The position numbers and the translations under genes were made by a program. This document shows, piece by piece, positions 6,446-13,389 of a stretch of DNA of 14,487 nt (position 1 is the stretch's first letter; each line of letters begins with the position of its first letter). Origin of the DNA: Chloroflexota bacterium (GTDB lineage Bacteria; Chloroflexota; Chloroflexia; Thermomicrobiales; JADLAZ01); contig JADLAZ010000097.1 of NCBI GenBank assembly GCA_020849725.1, positions 1 through 14,487 on the forward strand. Direction: 5' to 3'. The notes under the pieces were generated by a model, which was not told the DNA's origin, did no database searches, and saw nothing but the letters and a program-made list of their open reading frames with translations.

Positions 6446-7669
6446 ATGCATCTGATGCGGTTGGTGCTGGAGGAGTTCCGGCTCTACCAGCAGTTGGACC
6501 TGGTGGTCCCGCCTGCGGGGCTGCGGATCTATGGGGCCAACGCATCGGGCAAATCGTCGCTGCTGGAGGCGGCCTTCCTGCTGTCGACGACCCGCTCGCC
6601 GCGCGCCAGCGTCGAGCGCGAGCTGGTGCGCTTCGGCAGCGGCCAGCAGTACGGCCTGCCGCCCTACGCGCGCATCGTCGGCGATCTGCGGACGCTGCAC
6701 GGGCCGCACCACCTGGAGCTGGTGCTGGCGGCCGAGACTGCCGCGGCCGATGGCAGCGGCGAGGCCGGGCTGACGCGCAAACGGATCAAGGTCGACGGCA
6801 ACCCGCGCCGCGCCCACGACATGGTCGGCTTGCTGAAGGTCGTGCTGTTCACGCCGGAGGACCTGGAACTGGTCACCGGTGGCCCCAGCGGCCGGCGGCG
6901 CTATCTGGACGTCACGCTCTGCCAGCTCGACCCGATCTACCTGCGCTCGATCGCGCGCTACGGCCGCGTGCTTCAGCAGCGCAACGCCCTGCTGAAGCAA
7001 CTGCAGGAGGCTGGCAGCCGCCTGACCCAGCGCCAGGCGGTCGAGCAACTCGCCTACTGGAATGACGAGCTGGTCCGGCTCGGCGCGGCCGTCGTGCGCC
7101 GCCGCCACGACCTGATCCGCCAGCTCGATACGCTGGCGCGGGCGAGCTACGGGCGCCTGACGGACCGCGACGAGGCGCTGCACGTTGGCTACGACTCGTC
7201 GGTCGATCTGACGGCAGTCACCGCTCACGCCGACCGTCTCGCCCCTGACGAGCGCGAGACGCTGATCGCTCGCGACTACATCGCCCAGCTCGAACGCACC
7301 TACCCCGAGGAGTTGCGGCGCGGCGTCTCGGTCGTCGGCCCGCACCGCGACGACGTGACACTTCGGCTGGGGCGTATGCCGGTCGGTCCCTACGGCTCGC
7401 GGGGCCAGCAGCGGCTGGCGGTGCTGGCGCTCAAGCTGGCCGAGGTCGACCTGATGCACGCCACCACCGGCGAGTGGCCGGTGCTGCTGCTGGACGACCT
7501 GGCCTCCGAGCTGGACCCAGCCCACCGCCGGCTGGTGCTGGAGACGGCGCCGGCCGAAGGCAAGCAACTACTCGTCACTGCCACCGACCGGGCGATGCTG
7601 GACCTGCCGGGCCTGGCCGCCCTACCCTGGCTGCGGGCCGAGCACGGCCGTGTCGTGCCGGAAGCGTAA
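6446..7669 (+). CDS. recF: DNA replication and repair protein RecF
   Basis: A 407-residue SMC-like ATPase. RecF acts with RecO and RecR to load RecA at single-strand gaps next to duplex DNA. Walker A is GANASGKS at residues 30-37, the signature SRGQQRLAVLALKLAEV at 318-334, and Walker B VLLLDD ending at residue 351 followed by LASELDPAHR. Length and motif order are normal. The ATG at 6446 gives the expected MHLxRLxLxxFR start; a second ATG at 6455 is possible. Neither has a Shine-Dalgarno sequence, because the 28 bases before 6446 are the heptamer array. The frame is open upstream to GTG 6332, but the 38-residue extension is low-complexity repeat translation and unlikely to be real. Transcription probably continues from dnaN. 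Confidence 0.96.
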   Translation: MHLMRLVLEEFRLYQQLDLVVPPAGLRIYGANASGKSSLLEAAFLLSTTRSPRASVERELVRFGSGQQYGLPPYARIVGDLRTLHGPHHLELVLAAETAAADGSGEAGLTRKRIKVDGNPRRAHDMVGLLKVVLFTPEDLELVTGGPSGRRRYLDVTLCQLDPIYLRSIARYGRVLQQRNALLKQLQEAGSRLTQRQAVEQLAYWNDELVRLGAAVVRRRHDLIRQLDTLARASYGRLTDRDEALHVGYDSSVDLTAVTAHADRLAPDERETLIARDYIAQLERTYPEELRRGVSVVGPHRDDVTLRLGRMPVGPYGSRGQQRLAVLALKLAEVDLMHATTGEWPVLLLDDLASELDPAHRRLVLETAPAEGKQLLVTATDRAMLDLPGLAALPWLRAEHGRVVPEA

Positions 7670-7697
7670 GCCAAGTCCCATCGGCGCGATGCTGCCG

Positions 7698-7817
7698 CGG
7701 CGGCGCCATGAGCGTCAGACCCGGCACGCACCGGACGTCTGTGGCGGTCGTCACCAGAGTGAGACCGCGCTCCAGCGCGGTGGTGGCGATCAGCGCAGCG
7801 TTCGAGCGTCGATCAGG
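7698..7817 (-). pseudogene. decayed C-terminal fragment of a VapC-like PIN-domain toxin
   Basis: On the minus strand this stretch reads NAALIATTALERGLTLVT, then TATDVRCVPGLTLMAP, which closely follows the end of VapC toxins (usually DxLIAATAL..GLTLVTRD..F..VPGL.VL). The conserved acidic residue before LIA is Ala here, and the expected Arg-Asp/Asn after LVT is Thr-Ala. No start codon, N-terminal PIN half or antitoxin gene is attached. It lies between the convergent recF and dnaJ genes. I read it as a relic of a toxin-antitoxin module. The resemblance is by eye and limited to about 35 residues. Confidence 0.5.
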
Positions 7818-7929
7818 TGAGCATGTAGGAGTGGGTGACTTTCTGGCCGCTCTCCACCCGGACGAGGCCGATCAACGGGTGGTCATCGTGCGCCGTGAGG
7901 TAAGCCTGGCGCGGTGGCGAGGTCGCCAC
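7813..7929 (-). CDS. possible 38-residue small protein behind dnaJ
   Basis: A GTG at 7929 on the minus strand is preceded by GGAG with 7 bases between, and the frame runs 38 codons to TGA at 7815-7813. It begins 17 bases after the dnaJ stop on the same strand, so it could be a third cistron of the recR-dnaJ operon. The product has a plausible beta-rich composition (AYLTAHDDHPLIGLVRVE, SGQKVTHSYMLT) but matches nothing I can name. It could be a chance frame or the start of a longer broken gene. Confidence 0.25.
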   Translation of the reverse strand: MATSPPRQAYLTAHDDHPLIGLVRVESGQKVTHSYMLT

Positions 7930-7946
7930 CAGCTCACTCCAGATCG

Positions 7947-9110
7947 CTACTCGCCGAGCAGCGTGTCCTTGAGCTTGTCGAAGAAGCCGCGGTGCTTGTC
8001 GGTGTGGTCGTCGTCGGGCGACGCCGGCGGTTGGGTGACCGCGAAGGTCTGGCCGAGCTGCTGGAGCAGGTCGCGCTGCTCGCCGGTCAGGCGAGTCGGC
8101 GTCGTGACGCTGATGGTGTAGATCAGGTCGCCGCGCCCGCTGCCACGCACGAACGGCACGCCGCGCTCGCGCAGCCGGAAGGTGCGACCGCTCTGGGTAC
8201 CCTCGGAGATTTTGACCGTCGTCGGCCCTTCCAGCGTCGGCGCTTCGATCTCCGCGCCGAGCGCTGCCTGGGCGATGTTGATCGGTAGCTCGACGAGCAG
8301 GTCATTGTCGTGGCGGGTGAAGACCGGGTCGGCGGCCACCCGAAGTTGGACGAACAGGTTGCCGGCCGGCCCGCCGAACAGGCCCGCGTCGCCCTCGCCG
8401 CTGAGGCGGAGCTGGGCGCCGTCATCGACACCGGCCGGCACGCCGATAGTGACGGTGCGCTTCAAGCGCGTGCGGCCCTCGCCGCGGCAGATGGTGCAGG
8501 GCGTCGGCACGATCCGGCCTTCACCGTGGCAGCGGTCGCAAGTGGCGACACTGACGAACTGGCCAAGGATCGTCTGCTGGGCGCGGCGCACCTCGCCGCT
8601 ACCCTTGCAGGCTGGACACACCTGGGTGCTCGTGCCCGGCTCGGCACGCTGCCCCTGGCAGTGGCCGCAGATCTCCAGCCGCTCGATCTCCAGCGCCTTG
8701 TCGGTGCCGAAGACGGCCTCGCGAAACTCGAGCGCCAGCACGTAGCGGCGGTCGGCGCCGCGCTGAGCGCGGGTGCGCGGGCCGCTGCCCGCTCGGCCAG
8801 CCGCGCCGCCGAAGAAGGCGTCGAACAGGTCACCGAACGGGAAGTCGCCCATGCCCTCGAATGGCGTGCTGCCAGCCTGGCCGTTGGCCGCGGCGTGGCC
8901 GTAGCGATCGTAGATGGCGCGGCGCTGCTCGTCGGATAGTACCTCGTAGGCTTCGTTGATCTCCTTGAAGCGGGCCTCCGCCTCGGGCGCCTGGTTGACA
9001 TCGGGGTGGTACTGGCGTGCCAGCCGGCGGAACGCCTTCTTGATCTCGTCCTTGTCGGCCGAGCGCGTGACGCCCAGGACTTCGTAGTAGTCTCGCTTCG
9101 TCGTCGACAC
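7947..9110 (-). CDS. dnaJ: molecular chaperone DnaJ (Hsp40, type I)
   Basis: A 387-residue type I J-protein that stimulates DnaK ATPase and delivers unfolded substrates. Residues 6-70 are the J domain with HPD at 35-37; 71-118 a Gly/Phe-rich linker ([11 protein letters not shown]); 148-212 the zinc domain with four CxxC pairs (148/151, 165/168, 191/194, 205/208); then the two beta-barrel substrate domains ([38 protein letters not shown]) and a C-terminal dimerisation tail. The first zinc repeat is CGHCQGQR rather than CxxCxGxG, but its cysteines are intact. The start is GTG at 9110, 5 bases after the recR stop, with GGGAG inside the end of recR as ribosome site, so translation is probably coupled. 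The CIRCE element upstream of recR implies HrcA heat-shock control. dnaK and grpE are not here. Confidence 0.96.
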   Translation of the reverse strand: MSTTKRDYYEVLGVTRSADKDEIKKAFRRLARQYHPDVNQAPEAEARFKEINEAYEVLSDEQRRAIYDRYGHAAANGQAGSTPFEGMGDFPFGDLFDAFFGGAAGRAGSGPRTRAQRGADRRYVLALEFREAVFGTDKALEIERLEICGHCQGQRAEPGTSTQVCPACKGSGEVRRAQQTILGQFVSVATCDRCHGEGRIVPTPCTICRGEGRTRLKRTVTIGVPAGVDDGAQLRLSGEGDAGLFGGPAGNLFVQLRVAADPVFTRHDNDLLVELPINIAQAALGAEIEAPTLEGPTTVKISEGTQSGRTFRLRERGVPFVRGSGRGDLIYTISVTTPTRLTGEQRDLLQQLGQTFAVTQPPASPDDDHTDKHRGFFDKLKDTLLGE

Positions 9111-9115
9111 CGCGC

Positions 9116-9727
9116 TTACATCTCCCGCCGGCCCGTCAGCGCCCGGCTCAGCGTCAACTCGTCGGCGTACTCCAGGTCGCCGCCCATCGGCAGGCCGCTG
9201 GCCGGCCGCGTCACCCGCACCCCGGTGGCGCTCAACTGCCGGAAGAGGTGCATGGCCGTGGCCTCACCCTCCATGTTCGGATTGGTCGCCAGGATCACTT
9301 CCCGCACGCCCGGCTCGGCCACCCGCCGCAGCAGCTCCTTGATGCGGAGCTGATCCGGCCCGACGCCGTTCAAAGGATTAATCGCCCCGTGCAGCACATG
9401 ATACAGACCCTTGTACTCGCGCGTGCGCTCCAGCGCGACGATGTCGAGCGGCTCCTCGACGACGCACAGCATCGACCGGTCGCGCTCCGGGCTGACGCAG
9501 ATCGGGCAAGGGTTGTGGCTGGCCTCGGTGATGTTGAAGCAGACTGAGCAGAAGGTGATGCGCTCCTTCAATTCGACCAGCGCGTCGATCAGCGCCTGGG
9601 TCGCCTCCGGGCCGGTGCGCAGCAGGTGATAGGTCAGCCGGGCGGCGCTCTTGGGGCCGATGCTCGGCAGCTTGTTGAACTCGTCGATCAGCCGCGCCAC
9701 AGGCTCGGCGGTGATGCGCACGCTCAT
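9116..9727 (-). CDS. recR: recombination protein RecR
   Basis: A 203-residue RecR, normal length. It forms a ring-shaped clamp and works with RecO and RecF to load RecA at gaps. ATG at 9727 is preferred over GTG 9745 because AGGGAG lies 7 bases before it. Residues 17-36 are the helix-hairpin-helix ([17 protein letters not shown]), Cys60, Cys63, Cys74 and Cys77 the C4 zinc finger, and residues 86-165 the Toprim domain ([13 protein letters not shown] ... [14 protein letters not shown]). In many bacteria recR follows dnaX and ybaB; here it stands first in an operon with dnaJ, separated by 5 bases, behind a CIRCE-type operator. Confidence 0.97.
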   Translation of the reverse strand: MSVRITAEPVARLIDEFNKLPSIGPKSAARLTYHLLRTGPEATQALIDALVELKERITFCSVCFNITEASHNPCPICVSPERDRSMLCVVEEPLDIVALERTREYKGLYHVLHGAINPLNGVGPDQLRIKELLRRVAEPGVREVILATNPNMEGEATAMHLFRQLSATGVRVTRPASGLPMGGDLEYADELTLSRALTGRREM

Positions 9728-9795
9728 CGCGGGGCTCCCTGCCACGACCGCCGACCACGCGCCACCAGTGGCCAGGACACAGTACGGCAGGCATC

Positions 9796-9804
9796 AGTAT
9801 AGCA
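9796..9804 (-). promoter_or_regulatory. extended -10 promoter of the recR-dnaJ operon
   Basis: On the minus strand these bases read TGCTATACT, an extended -10 (TGnTATACT, one base from TATAAT). Transcription would begin near 9790, about 62 bases before the recR ATG. No good -35 lies 17 bases upstream, where the dyad at 9809-9833 sits, which is acceptable for an extended -10 promoter. Confidence 0.5.
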
Positions 9805-9808
9805 CAGC

Positions 9809-9833
9809 CCATCCCGGCCGCCGGGCGGGATGG
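9809..9833. promoter_or_regulatory. 8-9-8 dyad next to the CIRCE element
   Basis: CCATCCCG (9809-9816) and CGGGATGG (9826-9833) are perfect inverted arms with a 9-base spacer, the same geometry as the CIRCE dyad that begins at 9831. The two overlap by three bases and their centres are 22 bp apart, two helical turns. It covers the usual -35 position of the recR promoter. It does not match the CIRCE arms, so it may be a second operator or a chance hairpin. Confidence 0.4.
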
Positions 9834-9856
9834 CACTCCATCCGAATGAGTGCCAA
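9830..9856 (-). promoter_or_regulatory. CIRCE element (HrcA operator) upstream of recR-dnaJ
   Basis: On the minus strand the sequence is TTGGCACTC, nine bases, GAGTGCCAT. The CIRCE consensus is TTAGCACTC-N9-GAGTGCTAA; 15 of 18 arm positions match, with the GCACTC/GAGTGC core perfect and the spacer exactly nine. The inner 8-bp arms (9831-9838, 9848-9855) are perfectly complementary. It lies 103 bp upstream of the recR ATG and upstream of the extended -10 at 9796-9804. HrcA binding here would repress the operon until heat stress. No other gene start is nearby; the Kelch gene ends at 9902 on the same strand. Confidence 0.78.
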
Positions 9857-9901
9857 CGCGGCGCGCGCTGATGCTGCCGGTCGGGACTGGCGCCGGGGAC
9901 G

Positions 9902-10630
9902 TCAGCGGACCAGCAGCGCACCGGTCAGTCGGCTGGTGGGGCCAGCACCGCCGGTGACCAGGGCCGCGCCATCGGCCAGTGTGGTCGCCGTGTGGCCGAA
10001 GCGAGCTGGCGTCACTGCGCCGGCCGGCAGCCACACACCGGCTACGGGGTCGTAGCGCTCGGCGGCGGTCAGGCGCCGGCCATGCGCCAGCCCCCCCACC
10101 ACCAGCACCGTCCCATCCGCCAGGAGTGTCGCGGTGTGCGCGTGCCGCGCCAGTGGTGGCCCGGGGACCGGCGCCCAGGTCAGCATCGCCGGGTCGAACA
10201 GCTCGGTGTCGGGCACATGGCGAATGCGATCGCCGCTGCTGCCCTGCTCAGTCAGCCCGCCGACGACGAGCACCGTGCCGTCGTGCAGCAGCGTCGCCGT
10301 GTGCGCCAGCCGCCCCTGCCGCAGGCGCTCGACGGCCGACCACGCGCCGGTAGCCGGCACATAGACATCGGCCCGTGCCTCGTCCTCGGCGCCGCCGGCG
10401 ACCAGTACCCGGCCGTCGAGCAGCAGCGTGGCGGTGTGGCTGGAGCGGGCGGCCGGCAGCGAGCCGGTGGTCGTCCAGACCGGTGCGCGGCTGGCCACCA
10501 CCGGCCGCGCCCGCCTGGCCACATCCTGGCTGACCGGTGCGCGACCGGCGAGGCCCCCACCCGCACCTGGTCCGACCAGCAGCGCCAGCAGCACCATCAA
10601 GCAGCGCATGCGCCCGGACATGCTAGCCAT
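9902..10630 (-). CDS. exported Kelch-repeat beta-propeller protein, four repeats
   Basis: A 242-residue protein. ATG at 10630 is chosen because GGGAGG lies 8 bases upstream. Residues 1-31 look like a signal peptide: Arg near the start, hydrophobic core CLMVLLALLVGP, small residues after. Four Kelch-type repeats follow, each with HTATLL.DG.VLV.GG and mostly starting with Trp (near residues 51, 96, 151 and 199). Kelch propellers usually need six or seven blades; here the frame stops within the fourth repeat (ALLVR), so the protein is either a small propeller, an oligomer, or a truncated copy. I saw no continuation of repeats in other frames downstream. It is divergent from the XRE/NB-ARC/TPR regulator, which may control it. 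Ligand unknown. Confidence 0.82.
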   Translation of the reverse strand: MASMSGRMRCLMVLLALLVGPGAGGGLAGRAPVSQDVARRARPVVASRAPVWTTTGSLPAARSSHTATLLLDGRVLVAGGAEDEARADVYVPATGAWSAVERLRQGRLAHTATLLHDGTVLVVGGLTEQGSSGDRIRHVPDTELFDPAMLTWAPVPGPPLARHAHTATLLADGTVLVVGGLAHGRRLTAAERYDPVAGVWLPAGAVTPARFGHTATTLADGAALVTGGAGPTSRLTGALLVR

Positions 10631-10658
10631 CGTCGCGCCTCCCTGCTCGACCACGCGC

Positions 10659-10683
10659 CGGCGAGCGACCCCGTCGCTCGCCG
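10659..10683. promoter_or_regulatory. strong 25-bp palindrome in the Kelch gene leader
   Basis: CGGCGAGCGAC (10659-10669) and GTCGCTCGCCG (10673-10683) are perfect 11-bp arms around CCC. It lies 14 bases upstream of the Kelch ribosome site, in the divergent gap to the regulator gene. It could be an operator or a stable leader hairpin. Confidence 0.45.
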
Positions 10684-10859
10684 CTCGTCGCCTCTTCCAC
10701 CGGCCATGCGATCACCACCGTAGGCGCACCGGGCTGGTTCAGCCACGCCCAGCCCCGGCACAGTCGCCGACACACCTGCCCACACAATGCCGACAACCGC
10801 GCGGTGGCGTTGACCGGCCCGGGGCGGCATCGTTCGAGGGAGACGTGGTATCCTTGTCC

Positions 10860-10865
10860 TATCAT
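10860..10865 (+). promoter_or_regulatory. possible -10 box of the regulator gene
   Basis: TATCAT, one base from consensus, 38 bases before the GTG start. No convincing -35 is seen at 16-18 bases, so this is tentative. Confidence 0.28.
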
Positions 10866-10903
10866 CGATCGTTGACGTCGAATGCTGCCCGAGGAGTGTC
10901 GCG

Positions 10904-13273
10904 GTGACCACCGGCGGGGCGTCCACCTTTGGGGCGCTGCTGCGCTCCTGGCGCGTGGCGGCCGGCCTGACGCAAGAGGCGCTGGCCGAGCGCGCCGGCC
11001 TGAGCGTGCGCGCCATCAGCAGCCTGGAGCGGGGGGAGCGGCGCCAGGCCCACCCGCACACGGTGCAGGTGCTGGCGCGGGCGCTGCGGCTGTCGGTGGC
11101 CGATCGCGCCCGGCTGGCGGCGGCGCGGACGCACGGGCCGGCGCCCGCGCCGGAACCACCAGCGGCGGAGCCGGCCCCGCCGCGCGCCGGCCACCTGCCG
11201 GCGCTGCTGACCAGCTTCGTCGGGCGCGAGCGAGCGGTGGCCGAGGTTGGCCGCCTGCTGAGCCGGCACCGGCTGGTGACACTGACCGGGGCCGGCGGCA
11301 TCGGCAAGACGCGGCTGGCGCTGGTCGTCGCTAGCCGGTCGAACTCTGCCTATGCCGACGGCGTCTGGTTCGTCGATCTGGCGCCGCGGACCGACCCGGC
11401 GCTGGCGCCCCAGGCTGTCGTGACCGCGCTGGGGCTGCCGGAGACAACGCAACTGCCGGTGATGGACCGGCTGATCGCCTATCTCGCGCCGCGCCGCCTG
11501 CTGCTCGTCCTGGACAACTGCGAGCACCTGATCGGGGCGTGCGCGGCGCTGGCGGCGGCGCTACTGGCGGGCTGCCCGCACCTCCACTTGCTGGCGACCA
11601 GCCGCGAGCCACTCGGCATCACCGGCGAGGCGGCCTGGCGTGTGCCATCGCTGGCGCTGCCGGCGGCCGATGGCCCGCTCACCGCTGGCCGGACGATCCG
11701 GGCCGAGGCGGTGCGGCTCTTCGTCGAGCGCGCCGCGCTCGTCCAGCCCGGATTTGCCGTCACCGACGACAACGCCGCACTCGTGGCTGAGATCTGTCGC
11801 CGGTTGGACGGCATTCCGCTGGCGCTGGAGTTGGCGGCCGCCCGCGCGCGGATGCTGCCGCTGGCGACGATCGCCCAGCGGCTGGACGACCGCTTCGGGC
11901 TGCTGGTCGGCGGCGACCGCACGGCGCTGCCCCGGCAGCAGACGCTGCGGGCGATGCTCGACTGGAGCTATGACCTGCTGGACGCGCCGGAGCGGGCCGT
12001 GCTGTGCCGGCTGGCCGTCTTCGTCGGGAGCTGGACGCTCGCCGCTGCTGAAGCGGTGGGCGCGGGTGACGGCATCGCGGCGGACACAGTCCTCGATCTG
12101 CTGACGCGCCTGGTCGACAAGTCGCTGGTGCAGGTCGACACGGCGGAGGTAGGCGAGGCGCGCTTCCGGCTGCTGGAGACGGTGCGCCAGTACGCGCTGG
12201 AGCGGCTGACTGCGCTACCGGAGAGAGCGGGCGAGGCCGATGCGGCGCGCGCCCGGCACGCCGACTATTACCTGACGCTGGTCGAGCAGGCGACGGCGGG
12301 CGGGCGTGGCGGCTCCACCGGCTGGGCGGGTCGGCTGCGGCTGGACTGGGGCAATATCTTCGCGGCGTTGCGCTGGGCGGCCGAGCACGGCGCGGTCGAG
12401 CGGGCGCTGCTGGCGTGCGGCCGCCTCATCGAGTTGTGGATCCTGGCCGGCCAGTACGCGGCGCCGCGTGGCCTGCTGGCCGACCTGCTGGCGCTGCCGG
12501 ACGCGGACGCGGCGACGCTGGGGCGAGCCAGGGCATTGCTGTGTGCGGCCGAGCTGGCCTTCTCGCAGGGAGACACGACGGCTGCCAGGACCTATCTCGA
12601 CGAGGCGCTCCCGATCTGCCGGGCGCGCGGCGACGAGCCGGGTCATGGCTGGGCGGTGGTGTGTGCCGGCTGGGTGACGGTCCTGGCCGGCGATGTGGCG
12701 ACAGGTCGCGCCCAATTGGAGGCAGCGCTGCCGCTCGCTCAGGCCAGTGGCGACCCGCTCAATCTGGCCGTAGCGCTGCACTTCCTCGGGTACATCGCCG
12801 CCGTCCAGGGGGAGACTGCCCGCGCGCGGACACTGCAGCACGACGCCCTGCGGCTGGCGCGGCAGTCCGGCAACCCGCGCACGATCGCGTCAGCACTCTT
12901 CCGACTCGGGCAGATTGCCATGGTCGACGGCGACTATCCGCTGGCGCGGGCACGCTACGTCGAGGCGGCGATGACCATCAGCCCCCTGGGCTACCCGGTC
13001 CTCTTGTCTGGCCTGCTGCGCAGCCTGGCGGCGCTGGTGGCAGCCGAGGGACGTCCACTCCAGGCGTTGCGACTCGCCGGAGCGGCGGATCGCCTCGGCG
13101 CGGCGACCGATGTGCCGGCCGCCCGGCTGGACTTGATCGATGTGACAGACCGCCTGGCGCACGTGCGCGCGGCGCTGGGCGATGCCGCGGCTGCAGCCGC
13201 CTGGGCGACGGGGCAAGCGATGACGCTGGACCAAGCCGTGACGATGGCGCTGCGTGGCGATGATTCGGCCTGA
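10904..13273 (+). CDS. XRE-HTH / NB-ARC ATPase / TPR regulator (AfsR-SARP-like STAND protein)
   Basis: A 789-residue signal-transduction NTPase. GTG at 10904 has GAGGAG 7 bases upstream. Residues 8-65 are an XRE-type helix-turn-helix (LRSWRVAAGLTQEALAERAG ... SSLERG). A Pro/Ala linker (78-97) leads to an NB-ARC/STAND domain: FVGRE at 105-109, Walker A GAGGIGKT at 129-136, Walker B LLLVLDNCEH at 199-208, sensor ATSRE at 231-235, GIPLALELAA at 303-312, and a winged-helix LRAMLDWSYDLL at 348-359. From about 440 to the end are TPR-like helices (e.g. LGQIAMVDGDYPLARARYVEA). There is no C-terminal LuxR helix-turn-helix. Such proteins oligomerise on ligand binding and regulate transcription. It is divergent from the Kelch gene; its target and ligand are unknown. 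Confidence 0.9.
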   Translation: MTTGGASTFGALLRSWRVAAGLTQEALAERAGLSVRAISSLERGERRQAHPHTVQVLARALRLSVADRARLAAARTHGPAPAPEPPAAEPAPPRAGHLPALLTSFVGRERAVAEVGRLLSRHRLVTLTGAGGIGKTRLALVVASRSNSAYADGVWFVDLAPRTDPALAPQAVVTALGLPETTQLPVMDRLIAYLAPRRLLLVLDNCEHLIGACAALAAALLAGCPHLHLLATSREPLGITGEAAWRVPSLALPAADGPLTAGRTIRAEAVRLFVERAALVQPGFAVTDDNAALVAEICRRLDGIPLALELAAARARMLPLATIAQRLDDRFGLLVGGDRTALPRQQTLRAMLDWSYDLLDAPERAVLCRLAVFVGSWTLAAAEAVGAGDGIAADTVLDLLTRLVDKSLVQVDTAEVGEARFRLLETVRQYALERLTALPERAGEADAARARHADYYLTLVEQATAGGRGGSTGWAGRLRLDWGNIFAALRWAAEHGAVERALLACGRLIELWILAGQYAAPRGLLADLLALPDADAATLGRARALLCAAELAFSQGDTTAARTYLDEALPICRARGDEPGHGWAVVCAGWVTVLAGDVATGRAQLEAALPLAQASGDPLNLAVALHFLGYIAAVQGETARARTLQHDALRLARQSGNPRTIASALFRLGQIAMVDGDYPLARARYVEAAMTISPLGYPVLLSGLLRSLAALVAAEGRPLQALRLAGAADRLGAATDVPAARLDLIDVTDRLAHVRAALGDAAAAAAWATGQAMTLDQAVTMALRGDDSA

Positions 13274-13383
13274 GCCGGCACATCTGGCTGTGCGACCTGG
13301 CTCGCCTGGCGCTGGTCGAGGGCGACGCCTGCGCCGGGGCTGCGAGCTGGCTGCGGGGTGAGACGTCGCCTCGTCCGGCCGGG
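13264..13383 (+). pseudogene. possible out-of-frame TPR fragment after the regulator
   Basis: In the -1 frame relative to the regulator, directly overlapping its stop, about 40 codons read FGLSRHIWLCDLARLALVEG then DACAGAASWLRGETSPRPAG before TGA. The LARLALVEGDA..GAASWLR core follows the TPR pattern (LA.LAL..GD...A..WL). The regulator itself already ends with the motif normal for its family (LDQAVTMAL), so this looks like a remnant of another TPR copy rather than a lost C-terminus. The resemblance is short and could be chance in Ala/Leu-rich GC DNA. Confidence 0.28.
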
Positions 13384-13389
13384 TGACGC

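Noticed and set aside
6440..7567. Long minus-strand open frame opposite recF
   Set aside because: It lacks a ribosome site and domain motifs; such frames arise from GC-rich codon bias opposite a real gene.
7764..7781. Terminator hairpin ACCGCGC/GCGCGGT between recF and dnaJ
   Set aside because: Only 7 bp, no T-run, and it falls within the conserved-looking part of the toxin relic, so the pairing may be a coding by-product.
9115..9116. tRNA or other structured RNA genes anywhere in the window
   Set aside because: No cloverleaf-like arms with a GTTCRA-type T-loop, riboswitch core or rRNA sequence was recognised by eye.
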